Source of the DNA: Tropicimonas sp. IMCC34043
GTDB lineage: Bacteria > Pseudomonadota > Alphaproteobacteria > Rhodobacterales > Rhodobacteraceae
NCBI RefSeq assembly: GCF_003390845.1
Contig: NZ_QMEK01000003.1
Location: forward strand, 62,001-126,000
DNA: 64,000 bases
Direction: 5' to 3'
This document shows positions 31,500-39,198 of the stretch, one piece after another. The notes under the pieces were generated by a model, which did not search any database, was not told the origin of the DNA, and saw only the letters and a program-made list of their open reading frames with translations. Position 1 is the first letter of the stretch. Every line of letters starts with the position of its first letter. The translations under genes were made by a program, and so were the position numbers.

Positions 31500-34154
31500 T
31501 CACAGCCCGAACGGATATGTCTCGTCCTCTCCGGGCATCGTCCGTGTCGGCAAAGGGGTCACCGCGCGGGTCTCGTCGAACCAGACGAAGGCGTCATACT
31601 GGTCCGGGAGCGAGGCGCGGCTGTAATGGCTCCAACGCTCGGTCTCGGGACGGTAGATGACGCCGATGTAGCGCTCGAGCCTCGGGTCGGACAGGGCCCG
31701 CCGCAGGTCCGGCTCAAGGCCCTCCCGCATGTCCAGCAGCGCGCGAGCGTGGCCCGCCTCGTGGAAGAGGGCCTCGTAGCTGTCGGAGCGCGAGGGACGC
31801 ACCGTCTTGATCTCCATAGGCGCGTCCCACTCGGAGGCGGCCGCGACCGTGCCGGAATGGGTCCCGAAGCCGATCAGGGCCGTGTCGCCTCCCCAGGCCT
31901 GCCGGCAGAGCTGGCCCAAGTTCAGTTCGCCGCGCTCCGAACCCATCTCGGTGAACCGCGCGTCGCCGATATGCGAGTTGTGGGCCCAGACGACGGCTTT
32001 CCTGTCCGGGCCGGCCCAGGCGAGGATGCGCTGCAGGGTCTCGAACATGTGCCGGTCGCGCAGGTTCCAGGATTCGCGGGAGCCGTAATACATGATCCTG
32101 TAGTAGCGCTCGGCGTGGGCGACGAGGCGGGCGTTCTGGGCCGCGTCGAAGAACAGATCGCCGTCCCGGTCCGCGTAGCTCAGCTCTTTCTGGAGAAGAT
32201 CGACGAGCGTCCGGGTCACCGGCGCCTCGCAGAGCGCGTACCCCTTTGAGAGCGACGCCCGTCCATAGGCCGCCAGCTCGCGCGACCAGGGCGCGAGGCA
32301 GCCGTATCGCGCGCGCGCCACCTGCGCCGCCTCGGGATCGACCCGGTCGAGATATCCGAGGACGGCCGCCATCGAGGCGTTCATGCTGTAAAGATCGAGC
32401 CCGTAGAAGCCTGCGCGATCCTCACGCGGCCTCTCTGCGTTGTGGCCGCGCAGGAAACTCACGAAATCGTCGACCTCGCGGTTGCGCCACATCCAGGTGG
32501 GGAAGCGGGTGAACGGCGCGGCGCGCGGCGGCTGATGCGGGCCGAGCCGGACGTAGCGGTCTATCGCTGCGGCGTCGGGCCAGTCGGCCTCGACGGCGAC
32601 GATGGAGAAGCCGTGGCGCTCGATCAGGCGCCGGGTGATCGCGGCGCGGGCGCGGTAGAACTCGGACGTGCCATGGGACGCTTCCCCCAGCAGGACGACC
32701 CGGGCCGAGGCGAAACGGTCGAAGGCCGCGGCGAAGCCCGGATCCTCGATGTCGGGCAGCGGCTGGACCGCCTCTCGAAGACGCGCGGCCAAGGGCGGCG
32801 CCGCGACGGGCTCGGGGGGCGGGGCGAGGTGCGGCGCCGCCGGCGCGAGATAGTGCTGGAACCAGGCGCCGGCCATCTCGGTCACCGTCTCCAGCGCGCC
32901 CGGCTCCTCGAAGAGATGCGTGGCGCCCGGTACGATCCGGAGTAGCTTCTCGCAGGTCAGGGCGGCGAGCGCCTTCCTGTTCAGTTCGATGACAGGGCGG
33001 TCCTCGCCGCCGACGATAAGCAGCGTGGGCGCACGGACCTCCGCGAGCCTTGGCCCGGCGAGATCGGGACGACCGCCGCGCGAGACCACCGCGGAGACCC
33101 GGCCGCGCAGCTCGGCGGCGGCGAGAAGCGCCGCGCCGGCGCCGGTGCTCGCGCCGAAGAGGCCAAGCGGCAGGTCCGCGACGTCCGGCTCGCCGCTGAT
33201 CCAGAGCGCCGCCTGCATGACGCGTTCCGCGAGAAGGGGGATGTCGAAGACGTTGCGGCGGTCGCGGGCTTCCGCCGGGGTCAGCAGATCGAGTAGGAGC
33301 GTTGCGAATCCCTTGGCGTTCAGGGCGTCCGCGACGGCGATGTTGCGCGGGCTGAGGCGGCTCGAGCCGCTGCCATGGGCGAAAACGATGATGCCGCGCG
33401 GGTCGGACGGCACGCAGAGATCCCCGGCGAGTCCGAGCGGGGGGATTTCGGCCGGGCGCCTTGAGAAGGCCTCCGCCGCGCCGTCCGCGGTCTCCGCCCA
33501 GATCTCGCGGAGCAGCCCGACGGTCTCCTCGTCGGTCAGCTGGTGGAAATCGTCATAGAAACCTCCTACGCCCCGGAAGCGGCTTTCGGAGCGGAGGCAG
33601 ACGACCAGGTCGGCCTCGCCTTCGATCTCCGCGAGCGCCTCCGCCGGCGCGACGGGGATGGCGATGACCACCTTTGCCGCGCCCAGCCTTCGGATCGCGA
33701 TCAGGGCCGCCTTCATCGTGGCGCCGGTCGCAAGGCCGTCATCGACGATGACCGCGGTGCGCCCGCTCGGGTCCACCTGAGGACGGTCTCCGAGATATGT
33801 CGCGCGGCGGCGCTCGAGCTCCGCCAGCTCGCGGGCGCGGGCGCGCTCCAGCCATGCGTCATCGGCCCCGGACCGGCGGCGGATATCCTCGTTGATCACG
33901 GTCTGCGGATTCGCGCCGTCGACGATCGCGCCAAGAGCCACCTCGGGCGCGCCGGGCGCGCCGATCTTGCGAACGAGGATGAGGTCCAGCGGGGCTCCGA
34001 GGGCGCGCGCGACCTCTGCGGCGACGGGCACGCCGCCGCGCGGCAGGGCGTAGACCACCGGGCGGTCGAGCGCCATCGGCACCAGCCGTGCTGCCAACTG
34101 GCGGCCGGCATCGACGCGATCCCTGAAATTGTCACCCGATTCCCACATCATCAT
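31500..34154 (-). CDS. Three-domain fusion: phosphoribosyltransferase / alpha-beta hydrolase / erythromycin esterase-like
   Basis: The 884-residue protein joins three enzyme folds. Residues 1-215 form a type I phosphoribosyltransferase with the PRPP loop VIVDDGLATGATM (135-147). About 225-435 form a dienelactone-hydrolase-like alpha/beta hydrolase with VFAHGSGSSRLSPRN and the nucleophile elbow GLFGASTGAGAALL. About 455-880 match the erythromycin-esterase superfamily, with VVLLGEASHGTSEFYRAR and VWAHNSHIGDARF, which carry the conserved Glu and His residues. Related domains often occur together in stress-response gene groups. The start among the consecutive ATGs near 34154 is uncertain because no ribosome-binding site is seen. 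It is convergent with the MacAB-like exporter. Whether the esterase domain acts on macrolides is unknown; many members do not. Confidence 0.85.
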   Translation of the reverse strand: MMMWESGDNFRDRVDAGRQLAARLVPMALDRPVVYALPRGGVPVAAEVARALGAPLDLILVRKIGAPGAPEVALGAIVDGANPQTVINEDIRRRSGADDAWLERARARELAELERRRATYLGDRPQVDPSGRTAVIVDDGLATGATMKAALIAIRRLGAAKVVIAIPVAPAEALAEIEGEADLVVCLRSESRFRGVGGFYDDFHQLTDEETVGLLREIWAETADGAAEAFSRRPAEIPPLGLAGDLCVPSDPRGIIVFAHGSGSSRLSPRNIAVADALNAKGFATLLLDLLTPAEARDRRNVFDIPLLAERVMQAALWISGEPDVADLPLGLFGASTGAGAALLAAAELRGRVSAVVSRGGRPDLAGPRLAEVRAPTLLIVGGEDRPVIELNRKALAALTCEKLLRIVPGATHLFEEPGALETVTEMAGAWFQHYLAPAAPHLAPPPEPVAAPPLAARLREAVQPLPDIEDPGFAAAFDRFASARVVLLGEASHGTSEFYRARAAITRRLIERHGFSIVAVEADWPDAAAIDRYVRLGPHQPPRAAPFTRFPTWMWRNREVDDFVSFLRGHNAERPREDRAGFYGLDLYSMNASMAAVLGYLDRVDPEAAQVARARYGCLAPWSRELAAYGRASLSKGYALCEAPVTRTLVDLLQKELSYADRDGDLFFDAAQNARLVAHAERYYRIMYYGSRESWNLRDRHMFETLQRILAWAGPDRKAVVWAHNSHIGDARFTEMGSERGELNLGQLCRQAWGGDTALIGFGTHSGTVAAASEWDAPMEIKTVRPSRSDSYEALFHEAGHARALLDMREGLEPDLRRALSDPRLERYIGVIYRPETERWSHYSRASLPDQYDAFVWFDETRAVTPLPTRTMPGEDETYPFGL

Positions 34155-34585
34155 ATTTGAATCCGACGTTTCAAATGCCGCATTGATTCACGTCATACCG
34201 TGCGGAACATCCGGTTCGAATCGACACAGCTGTTGGACTTCCAGGGGGGCGGAGCCGTCCGGCTCGAATCCTCTTCCTCGAGTCGCCTGAAAGCGTACTG
34301 CGCCAGTCCTTCGGCACGTTTCCGGCTCTTCGCCAACACGGCCGGGTGAAGGCCTCTGCCCCTCTGAAACAGACGCTCATGAGGCCGATAAAGGACTTCT
34401 TCGCGCATCCACATGCGAGTCGATGCCTGTCAATGCGGGCGCGAGGAATGGCGCCCTGATGCTCCTGCCGCCCGGGCCGATCGGCGCGGGCGGCGATGTC
34501 GGCTTTCGCCGGGGCGCACGGGGGGACCCCCCGCCGACTGCGGTCGGCATGGGGTCGGGTGACCGGATCACAGGAGGGTATCGAG
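34155..34585. other. Intergenic region; possible small ORF 34193-34414 (minus)
   Basis: This region should contain the promoter of the fusion gene. A 73-codon minus-strand frame (34193-34414) begins MWMREEVLYRPHERLFQRGR and is rich in Arg and Glu. I do not recognise it and its reality is doubtful. Near 34525-34545 there is a run GGGGGGACCCCCC that forms a short perfect stem. No RNA gene is recognised. Confidence 0.3.
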
Positions 34586-34760
34586 ATGGATGACGCAACG
34601 AAGGATCTTCTCGCAGAGCGCCAGGTCTCCGAGCGCAGCTGCGGCGCGTTCCACCGTCCTTTCCGGCTGCCGACGACGTCGACGCCGACGGGATCGAGGC
34701 CGGGTTCAGGAACGGCGTCCTGAAGGGTACGCTTCCGAAGTCCCTGCGGCGCGGAAAGAG
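34586..34760 (+). pseudogene. Broken small heat-shock protein gene (Hsp20 C-terminal half)
   Basis: A good ribosome-binding site (AGGAGGG) precedes ATG 34586. The first frame reads VSERSCGAFHRPFRLP, the conserved Hsp20/alpha-crystallin stretch, and is then shifted. In another frame the sequence continues VDADGIEAGFRNGVL and GTLPKSL, the next conserved part of the fold, including the AxFxNGVL signature (here AGFRNGVL). So a frameshift near 34675 and loss of most of the N-terminal half have destroyed the gene. It abuts the left end of an IS5-type remnant at 34768. Confidence 0.75.
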
Positions 34761-34767
34761 GAGAAAA

Positions 34768-34906
34768 GGCCTTGTTGCACTTCTCGGGGATCGGGATTCA
34801 GTTTGAGAATCCTGAGGGTTAGGTCTGTCACATGCCGAAGCCTTCCGTCACCCGCTACCGCACCACGAACTGGTCCGACTATCGAGCCATTGAGGCGCCA
34901 TTGGTT
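34768..34906 (+). pseudogene. Left end and N-terminal fragment of an IS5-family (IS903-like) transposase
   Basis: The sequence begins with GGCCTTGTTGCA at 34768-34779, matching the inverted terminal repeat seen at 38837-38848 in 11 of 12 positions. After it, ATG 34832 starts MPKPSVTRYRTTNWSDYRA, the standard N-terminus of IS5/IS903-type transposases. Similarity stops there and phage-like sequence follows. See the matching C-terminal fragment at 38600-38848. Confidence 0.7.
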
Positions 34907-34993
34907 CGAGCCCAATGGCGAGGGCCTTGCTGAAGCGGCATGGATCCTTGTCGATCTGGTGGCGATGGACACGGCCACCCCCAGCGCCTGCGA

Positions 34994-35246
34994 CCGTTGC
35001 GGGCAGCGATGGAAGAACGCATCCTTCGGGCTTTCGCGGGCCTGATCTACCAGCTTCGGCAGCGCGACCTTGGCATCGACCGTTACATCTGGCGATCACA
35101 GGATGATGCCAAGGTCCGCGACAGCCATGCAGAGTACGACGATCAGGTGTTCCGCCGGGACGAGCCGCCCGCAGGCGGGCATCCGGGTCAGGCGCACAAC
35201 TGTAGGTGCTATGCGGAGCCGGTCGGCCCCGGTGGAACCCTGAACG
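34994..35246 (+). pseudogene. Phage minor head protein (Mu gpF-like) C-terminal remnant
   Basis: The plus-strand translation contains DRYIWRSQDDAKVRDSHAEY, then DQVFRRDEPPAGGHPGQAHN and CRCYAEP. This is the hallmark of the Mu F/SPP1 gp7 head-morphogenesis family (W-x-T/S-x-x-D-x-x-V-R-x-x-H and the HPG...CRC block). The upstream part of the protein is missing and the frame runs on into unrelated sequence. It is a fossil of a Mu-like or lambdoid prophage, unconnected to the island further on. Confidence 0.7.
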
Positions 35247-35563
35247 ACCGCCTCGATCTCGGCGCGGTGCTGGTAATGGTATCGCAAAGGCGTGTGCCGA
35301 GCCCGGCGCCTGTGACCTGCAACCGCCACGCGGCCTTCAACCCGGTCCCGGCTTCGTGCATGGCGGCGGTCACGGCACGTTTAGCCATCCTGGATCTTAT
35401 ACCGCGCGGCACTCCGCGACTTTTCGCTCCAATGCGGGAGATAGAACGGGAGCCAATGTTGAACATTGAGTACCGGATCATCGAAATCGTCGCTGAACAG
35501 GATTTTAGATCGAGGTGACATGGTTAGACCTCGTTCTGAACAGACACTTGCTGCCCAAATTTT

Positions 35564-36010
35564 CTAGACGTTAAGCGCGATCTCGTAAATTGCGACGGGT
35601 CGTGGCGAGGCGAGGCGATCGTAAAGCCGTTTTGCTACAGCGTTGTCACTCGCCGTTTCCCAGTACAAGCGACGCCAACCTTCTTTTTCTCCAATTTGTG
35701 AAAGATGGGAGATCAGGTTGGTTGCGACACCCTGACTTCGTGCAGCCGGACTCACCCACAGGTCTTCCAGATAGCAGACTGGCCGTAACGTGAAGGTATG
35801 GGGGTGAAGTATCGTGTGGGCCAATCCCACGCATTCTTGACCATCCATGGCAAGCCAGGCATCCATGGTGTGCTCGGCATCCAAGATACGGCACCAAAGC
35901 GCGTCGACCACAGACGTGTTCATGTTCGTCGCACCGAAATGTGCGCAGTTCTCACGCCAAAGCGTTTCCCAATGCTGCCTATCGTCAGGTTCTGCTTTTC
36001 TGATCTGCAC
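35564..36010 (-). CDS. GNAT-family N-acetyltransferase
   Basis: GNAT enzymes transfer acetyl from acetyl-CoA to amines. The 148-residue protein has the core fold: MQIRKAEPDDRQHWETLW at the start, LEDLWVSPAARSQGVATNLI containing the acetyl-CoA pyrophosphate loop Q/RxxGxA (RSQGVA), and LYWETASDNAVAKRLYDRL, the usual C-terminal block. The start is a GTG at 36010, preceded by GAGGCGACA. The substrate cannot be inferred. It stands alone between the phage remnant and another GNAT gene. Confidence 0.85.
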   Translation of the reverse strand: MQIRKAEPDDRQHWETLWRENCAHFGATNMNTSVVDALWCRILDAEHTMDAWLAMDGQECVGLAHTILHPHTFTLRPVCYLEDLWVSPAARSQGVATNLISHLSQIGEKEGWRRLYWETASDNAVAKRLYDRLASPRPVAIYEIALNV

Positions 36011-36585
36011 TGTCGCCTCACTACTTTCAGCATCGCTGCCAACTGCTCACTGAATGCTTCATGGCCCAGAGCTCACAAAGCGACTGCGAGCCGGCCGAAC
36101 TATAACCTACAGCGACGATTAGATGATGTCGTCATCTTGACCGTCGAACCACTGAGAGCCGGCTCAACGCGGTGTCCAAGTACCCGTCGCGCGGCCGTGT
36201 GGCACGCTGGGCTTTCGCCCCCCCCCCGGACGACGGACTAGTCCTACCAAGAGTGTCACCTTCAACAACATGGATGCAGCTACGCGTGCCGCTCTCGATG
36301 AGCCTGGGATTAGCCCATCTGCCCGTCTATGTCGCTAAACGCCATATCCTTGCGGGTACACTCGTCCCTGTGCTCACCACTTACATTGGTTCGGCATACT
36401 CTCCCTGGTCTGGCCGAACAGGCGTCGGCTATCGCCGAAGGTACGTGCCTTTTTAGACGTCATGGTGGAACAATTGGAAATTCAGCCCTCTGCCTTCAAA
36501 CTGGCGGCATCATAGAAATCTTGAATTTCAAACGCTGCGACAGTCGGATATTAAAATCGAGCAGATGTAGGCATTGGTGCGACAC
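36011..36585. other. Intergenic region without recognisable gene
   Basis: About 575 bp of mixed composition between two minus-strand GNAT genes. A run of ten C residues lies near 36218-36230. Open frames of up to 106 codons cross the region, but none shows recognisable motifs or a ribosome-binding site. I see nothing I can name. Confidence 0.4.
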
Positions 36586-37035
36586 CTACGTCGACAAGTT
36601 CTTGCTGAACCGCATCTTGATTTTGCCGGTCCCACCTTCGCGTTCATAAAAGCGGATCGCATCGGCGTTAGACGCAGGAGTTTGCCATTCTATACTTTGT
36701 GCGCCTGCCTCATCCGCCATGTTGCAGGCATGGTCAAAGAGCAGCTTTCCTATGCCTCGACCGCGCGCATTGGCACAAACGAACAGACAATCGAGGTAGG
36801 CAAAGCGGCTGGCGCTCCAGAGCGCATAGTCGAATGTGAGAGCGGCATAGCCCGTAAGTTCGCCGTGTTCCTCAGCCACTATCAGGTGCGTAGGAGGCTC
36901 CCGCGTATCCAAAACAAGAGCGAGATCGCCTTCGCCTACATGCGCGGTCGCCTGCTCGAAAGCTGCGTGTTGCCGGATCAAATCCAGCAACGGCACACCG
37001 TCCGACGGCAGAGCCTTCCTGATCAGGTTCGTCAC
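36586..37035 (-). CDS. GNAT-family N-acetyltransferase
   Basis: The 149-residue protein has the GNAT core: MTNLIRKALPSDGVPLLDLI, the beta-4/alpha-3 stretch AYLDCLFVCANARGRGIGKL with the acetyl-CoA loop RGRGIG, and the final WQTPASNADAIRFYEREGG. It resembles diamine or spermidine-type N-acetyltransferases, but the substrate is not certain. The start is a GTG that overlaps the stop of the upstream rhodanese gene (GTGA), so the two are translationally coupled. Confidence 0.85.
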   Translation of the reverse strand: MTNLIRKALPSDGVPLLDLIRQHAAFEQATAHVGEGDLALVLDTREPPTHLIVAEEHGELTGYAALTFDYALWSASRFAYLDCLFVCANARGRGIGKLLFDHACNMADEAGAQSIEWQTPASNADAIRFYEREGGTGKIKMRFSKNLST

Positions 37036-37433
37036 TCGGCTTCATCCGAAACGAGATCGAAGCCTTCGCCCAGCCAGCCGGTTACACCCCCTGCCATGAT
37101 TTTGACCGGCCGCCCCAACTCGGCAAGTCGCAGCGCACCACGCGCCGCACCATTGCAATGTGGGCCGGCGCAGTAGGTCACGAAGATCGTTTCTTCCGGC
37201 CAGTTCGCCATCTTGGACCGCACAATCTTTCCATGGGGGAGGTTGATCGCTCCGGGAATGTGGCCCTTAGCGAACAGGGCCGGGCTGCGCACGTCCAGCA
37301 GGACGAAATCGGCTCCTTTTTCGAGGGCTTCGTGCATGTCCCAGCAGTCAGTTTCAAATGAGAGTTCAGCCGCGAAGTGCTCGCGGGCCTCCGCGCTTGG
37401 GGCCGGCGGGATAGCGGTGACGGATGTTGTCAT
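37032..37433 (-). CDS. Rhodanese-like domain protein
   Basis: Single rhodanese domains carry sulfur on an active-site Cys. The 133-residue protein has FVLLDVRSPALFAKGHIPGA and NLPHGKI (typical CH2A/CH2B segments) and the active-site loop TYCAGPHCNGAARGA, with Cys in the expected place (CAGPHC). The ATG at 37433 has an excellent ribosome-binding site AAAGGAG seven bases upstream; an upstream start is not needed. It is divergent from an FtrA-like AraC regulator, which likely controls it, and is coupled to the downstream GNAT gene. Confidence 0.88.
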   Translation of the reverse strand: MTTSVTAIPPAPSAEAREHFAAELSFETDCWDMHEALEKGADFVLLDVRSPALFAKGHIPGAINLPHGKIVRSKMANWPEETIFVTYCAGPHCNGAARGALRLAELGRPVKIMAGGVTGWLGEGFDLVSDEAE

Positions 37434-37478
37434 GTTTGATCTCCTTTCGTTGTCTATCTGTCCGAAGCGGCCCCAGGC

Positions 37479-37506
37479 TTGCAATTGGCGAGAATGACAT
37501 TATACG
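37479..37506 (+). promoter_or_regulatory. Predicted sigma-70-type promoter of the ftrA-like gene
   Basis: TTGCAA (37479-37484) and TATACG (37501-37506) are separated by 16 bp. Transcription would start at about 37513, two bases before the preferred ATG at 37515, so the message could be leaderless. The region also contains the upstream sequence of the divergent rhodanese gene. Confidence 0.4.
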
Positions 37507-37514
37507 TAAATATT

Positions 37515-38492
37515 ATGCCAAACCGCACCGGCCCCCTCGTCGTCGCCCTGCTTTACGATGGTCTTTGCACCTTCGAGTTCGGGATCGCGGCCGAAATCTT
37601 CGGCCTCCCTCGCCCGGAGATGGGCCCCGGGTGGTATCGCTTCGCAAGCTGTGCGGTGGATGAAGGGCCGATGCGCGCACACGGCGGCTTCGTCATAATG
37701 GCTGACCATGGCCCGGAGATGTTGCAAAAGGCCGACATCGTAGTCGTTCCCGGCTGGAAGGCGGCTGACATTCCGGTTCCCGATGCGCTTTGTCGGCAGC
37801 TTCGAGCCGCCCATGAAGGGGGCGCGCGGCTCGCATCCATCTGTTCCGGGGCTTTTGTCCTGGCGGCGACGGGGCTGCTTTCCGGTGGAGTTGCGACGAC
37901 ACATTGGCGATATGCGGACAAACTCCGTGCGCACTATCCCGAGATCGAGGTTGATGACTCCTCGCTCTATCGCGAACACAATCGAATCTACACGTCAGCC
38001 GGAAGTGCTGCCGGCATCGACCTTATGATAGAGATTATCCGGCAGGACTTCGGCGCGACGGCTGCAAATTCCGTGGCTAGGCGCTTGGTGATGCCCGCGC
38101 ATCGCATGGGAGGCCAAGCCCAATTCCTTGAGCGCCCGGTTGCGCTCCGGGAAGGTCTGGAGATCACCCCGCTTCTGGAGAATGTCCGCGCGAATCTGGC
38201 GGTGAGCTGGAGCGTCGAACGTATGGCCGGGGAATGTCGTATGAGTGTCCGAACGTTCCTGCGTCGGTTCTCCGAGGCTACGGGACAGACGCCGGGGGAT
38301 TGGCTCGTGGCCGAACGCGTCGGTGAAGCGCAACGGCTGCTATGTCAGGGGCAGGCGAATATGGAAGCCGTGGCGCTGGCGTCGGGATTTGGCAGCTCCC
38401 ATACACTGCGGCACCATTTTCGGAAACGGCTCGGCATCAGCCCGAGCGAATATCGGATGCGCTTCATCACCGAGCAACCGAACGGCCGTTGA
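37515..38492 (+). CDS. ftrA: GlxA/FtrA-like AraC-family regulator (DJ-1/PfpI + HTH)
   Basis: This regulator joins an N-terminal DJ-1/PfpI domain to a C-terminal AraC helix-turn-helix domain, as in FtrA and GlxA proteins. The DJ-1 part reads VVALLYDGLCTFEFGIAAEI and has the nucleophile-elbow-like ASICSGAFVLAATGLL. The AraC part has SVERMAGECRMSVRTFLRRF and ALASGFGSSHTLRHHFRKRL (about residues 225-310). I start at 37515 (MPNRTG, 325 residues) by homology; 37494 would add seven residues and has a GGCGAGA sequence. Divergent from a rhodanese gene, a pairing seen for FtrA-like regulators in other alphaproteobacteria. The signal is unknown. Confidence 0.82.
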   Translation: MPNRTGPLVVALLYDGLCTFEFGIAAEIFGLPRPEMGPGWYRFASCAVDEGPMRAHGGFVIMADHGPEMLQKADIVVVPGWKAADIPVPDALCRQLRAAHEGGARLASICSGAFVLAATGLLSGGVATTHWRYADKLRAHYPEIEVDDSSLYREHNRIYTSAGSAAGIDLMIEIIRQDFGATAANSVARRLVMPAHRMGGQAQFLERPVALREGLEITPLLENVRANLAVSWSVERMAGECRMSVRTFLRRFSEATGQTPGDWLVAERVGEAQRLLCQGQANMEAVALASGFGSSHTLRHHFRKRLGISPSEYRMRFITEQPNGR

Positions 38493-38599
38493 GTATCCGC
38501 CTGACAATTCGAACGCGTGGCGTTGTCGTAGAATTTCTAGCTTTCGTCGTTTGGCGGATCTCCGCTCAAATGCCTGACTAGCCATTGAATAAATGCCCT

Positions 38600-38848
38600 A
38601 GCGACTTCTGGAAGCGCTGAACCGGATACCACGTCCGAAGCCGGATCGAAGCGAAGATGCGTTGCCTCAAGGCCATTGGCGAACGCATCGCCGCAAGAGA
38701 CCCGGATCGCCAGACCGCCGAAATCCAGATCCGCATCGCGCTGATGAACCGCTTTGCGGCCCTCGGAACAGCCGAGATCGTTCGCGTGGCCTGAACCCGA
38801 GGGACCAAAGGGATCTCACGTCTCAGACGTGAGTTCTGCAACAACGCC
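38600..38848 (+). pseudogene. C-terminal fragment and right end of an IS5-family (IS903-like) transposase
   Basis: The plus-strand translation reads YHVRSRIEAKMRCLKAIGER, then IAARDPDRQTAEIQIRIALM and NRFAALGTAEIVRVA before a stop at 38794. This is the C-terminal end of an IS5-type DDE transposase with the Y-(2)-R-(3)-E-(6)-K block. A TGA at 38619-38621 interrupts the frame, so the copy is inactive. The terminal repeat TGCAACAACGCC ends at 38848 and mirrors the one at 34768. Confidence 0.7.
38815..38833. repeat. Perfect 19-bp palindrome CTCACGTCT-C-AGACGTGAG
   Basis: Two perfect nine-base arms with one central C lie between the transposase stop and the terminal repeat of the IS fragment. It could be a short terminator-like or end-proximal element of the IS. 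Confidence 0.55.
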
Positions 38849-38878
38849 CTGCAATATCATGGTTATAGATTGAGTTGA

Positions 38879-38968
38879 TGGCGGAGACGATGGGATTCGA
38901 ACCCACGAGACCCTTCCGGGCCTACTCCCTTAGCAGGGGAGCGCCTTCGACCACTCGGTCAAGCTCGC
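38879..38968 (-). pseudogene. Displaced 3' part of tRNA-Ser(GCU), island attachment site (distal att)
   Basis: From 38879 to 38958 the sequence matches the intact tRNA-Ser gene at 62522-62601 at 78 of 80 positions, including the GCU anticodon, variable arm and encoded CCA. The last part (38959-38968) differs, so the 5' acceptor strand GCGAGCT cannot pair with CGTCTCC and the tRNA cannot fold. This is the host's original 3' end, cut off when the island entered. The two mismatches sit on opposite sides of the T-stem and keep it paired (A-T versus T-A). Confidence 0.85.
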
Positions 38969-39198
38969 TGAGAGAGAAAAGCACCCAGCACCCCCTTTAG
39001 GTAATTGTTTTTCCTGAGTAAGTTCCGTTTTGGCGCGGATTTGTGCGCCTGGGCGATCTACGCGAACGTAGCCTTCCGGAGCTCATGTTTCGCTTCTGTG
39101 GAGATGATTTTCCGCCGAATGTTACCGCGCGGTATTCGGGCAACTCCCTTGCAGTATGCTCTCAAAAGAAAACCCTCCCGAACGGGAGGGCTGCAGGA

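Noticed and set aside
27568-31503. 1311-codon open frame on the minus strand
   Set aside because: It lies exactly opposite the ABC exporter genes, is extremely rich in His, Arg, Gly and Asp, and has no recognisable domain; it is a shadow caused by G+C-rich third positions.
38879-38968. Second functional tRNA-Ser
   Set aside because: The 5' acceptor strand does not pair with the 3' strand; only the 3' part is duplicated.
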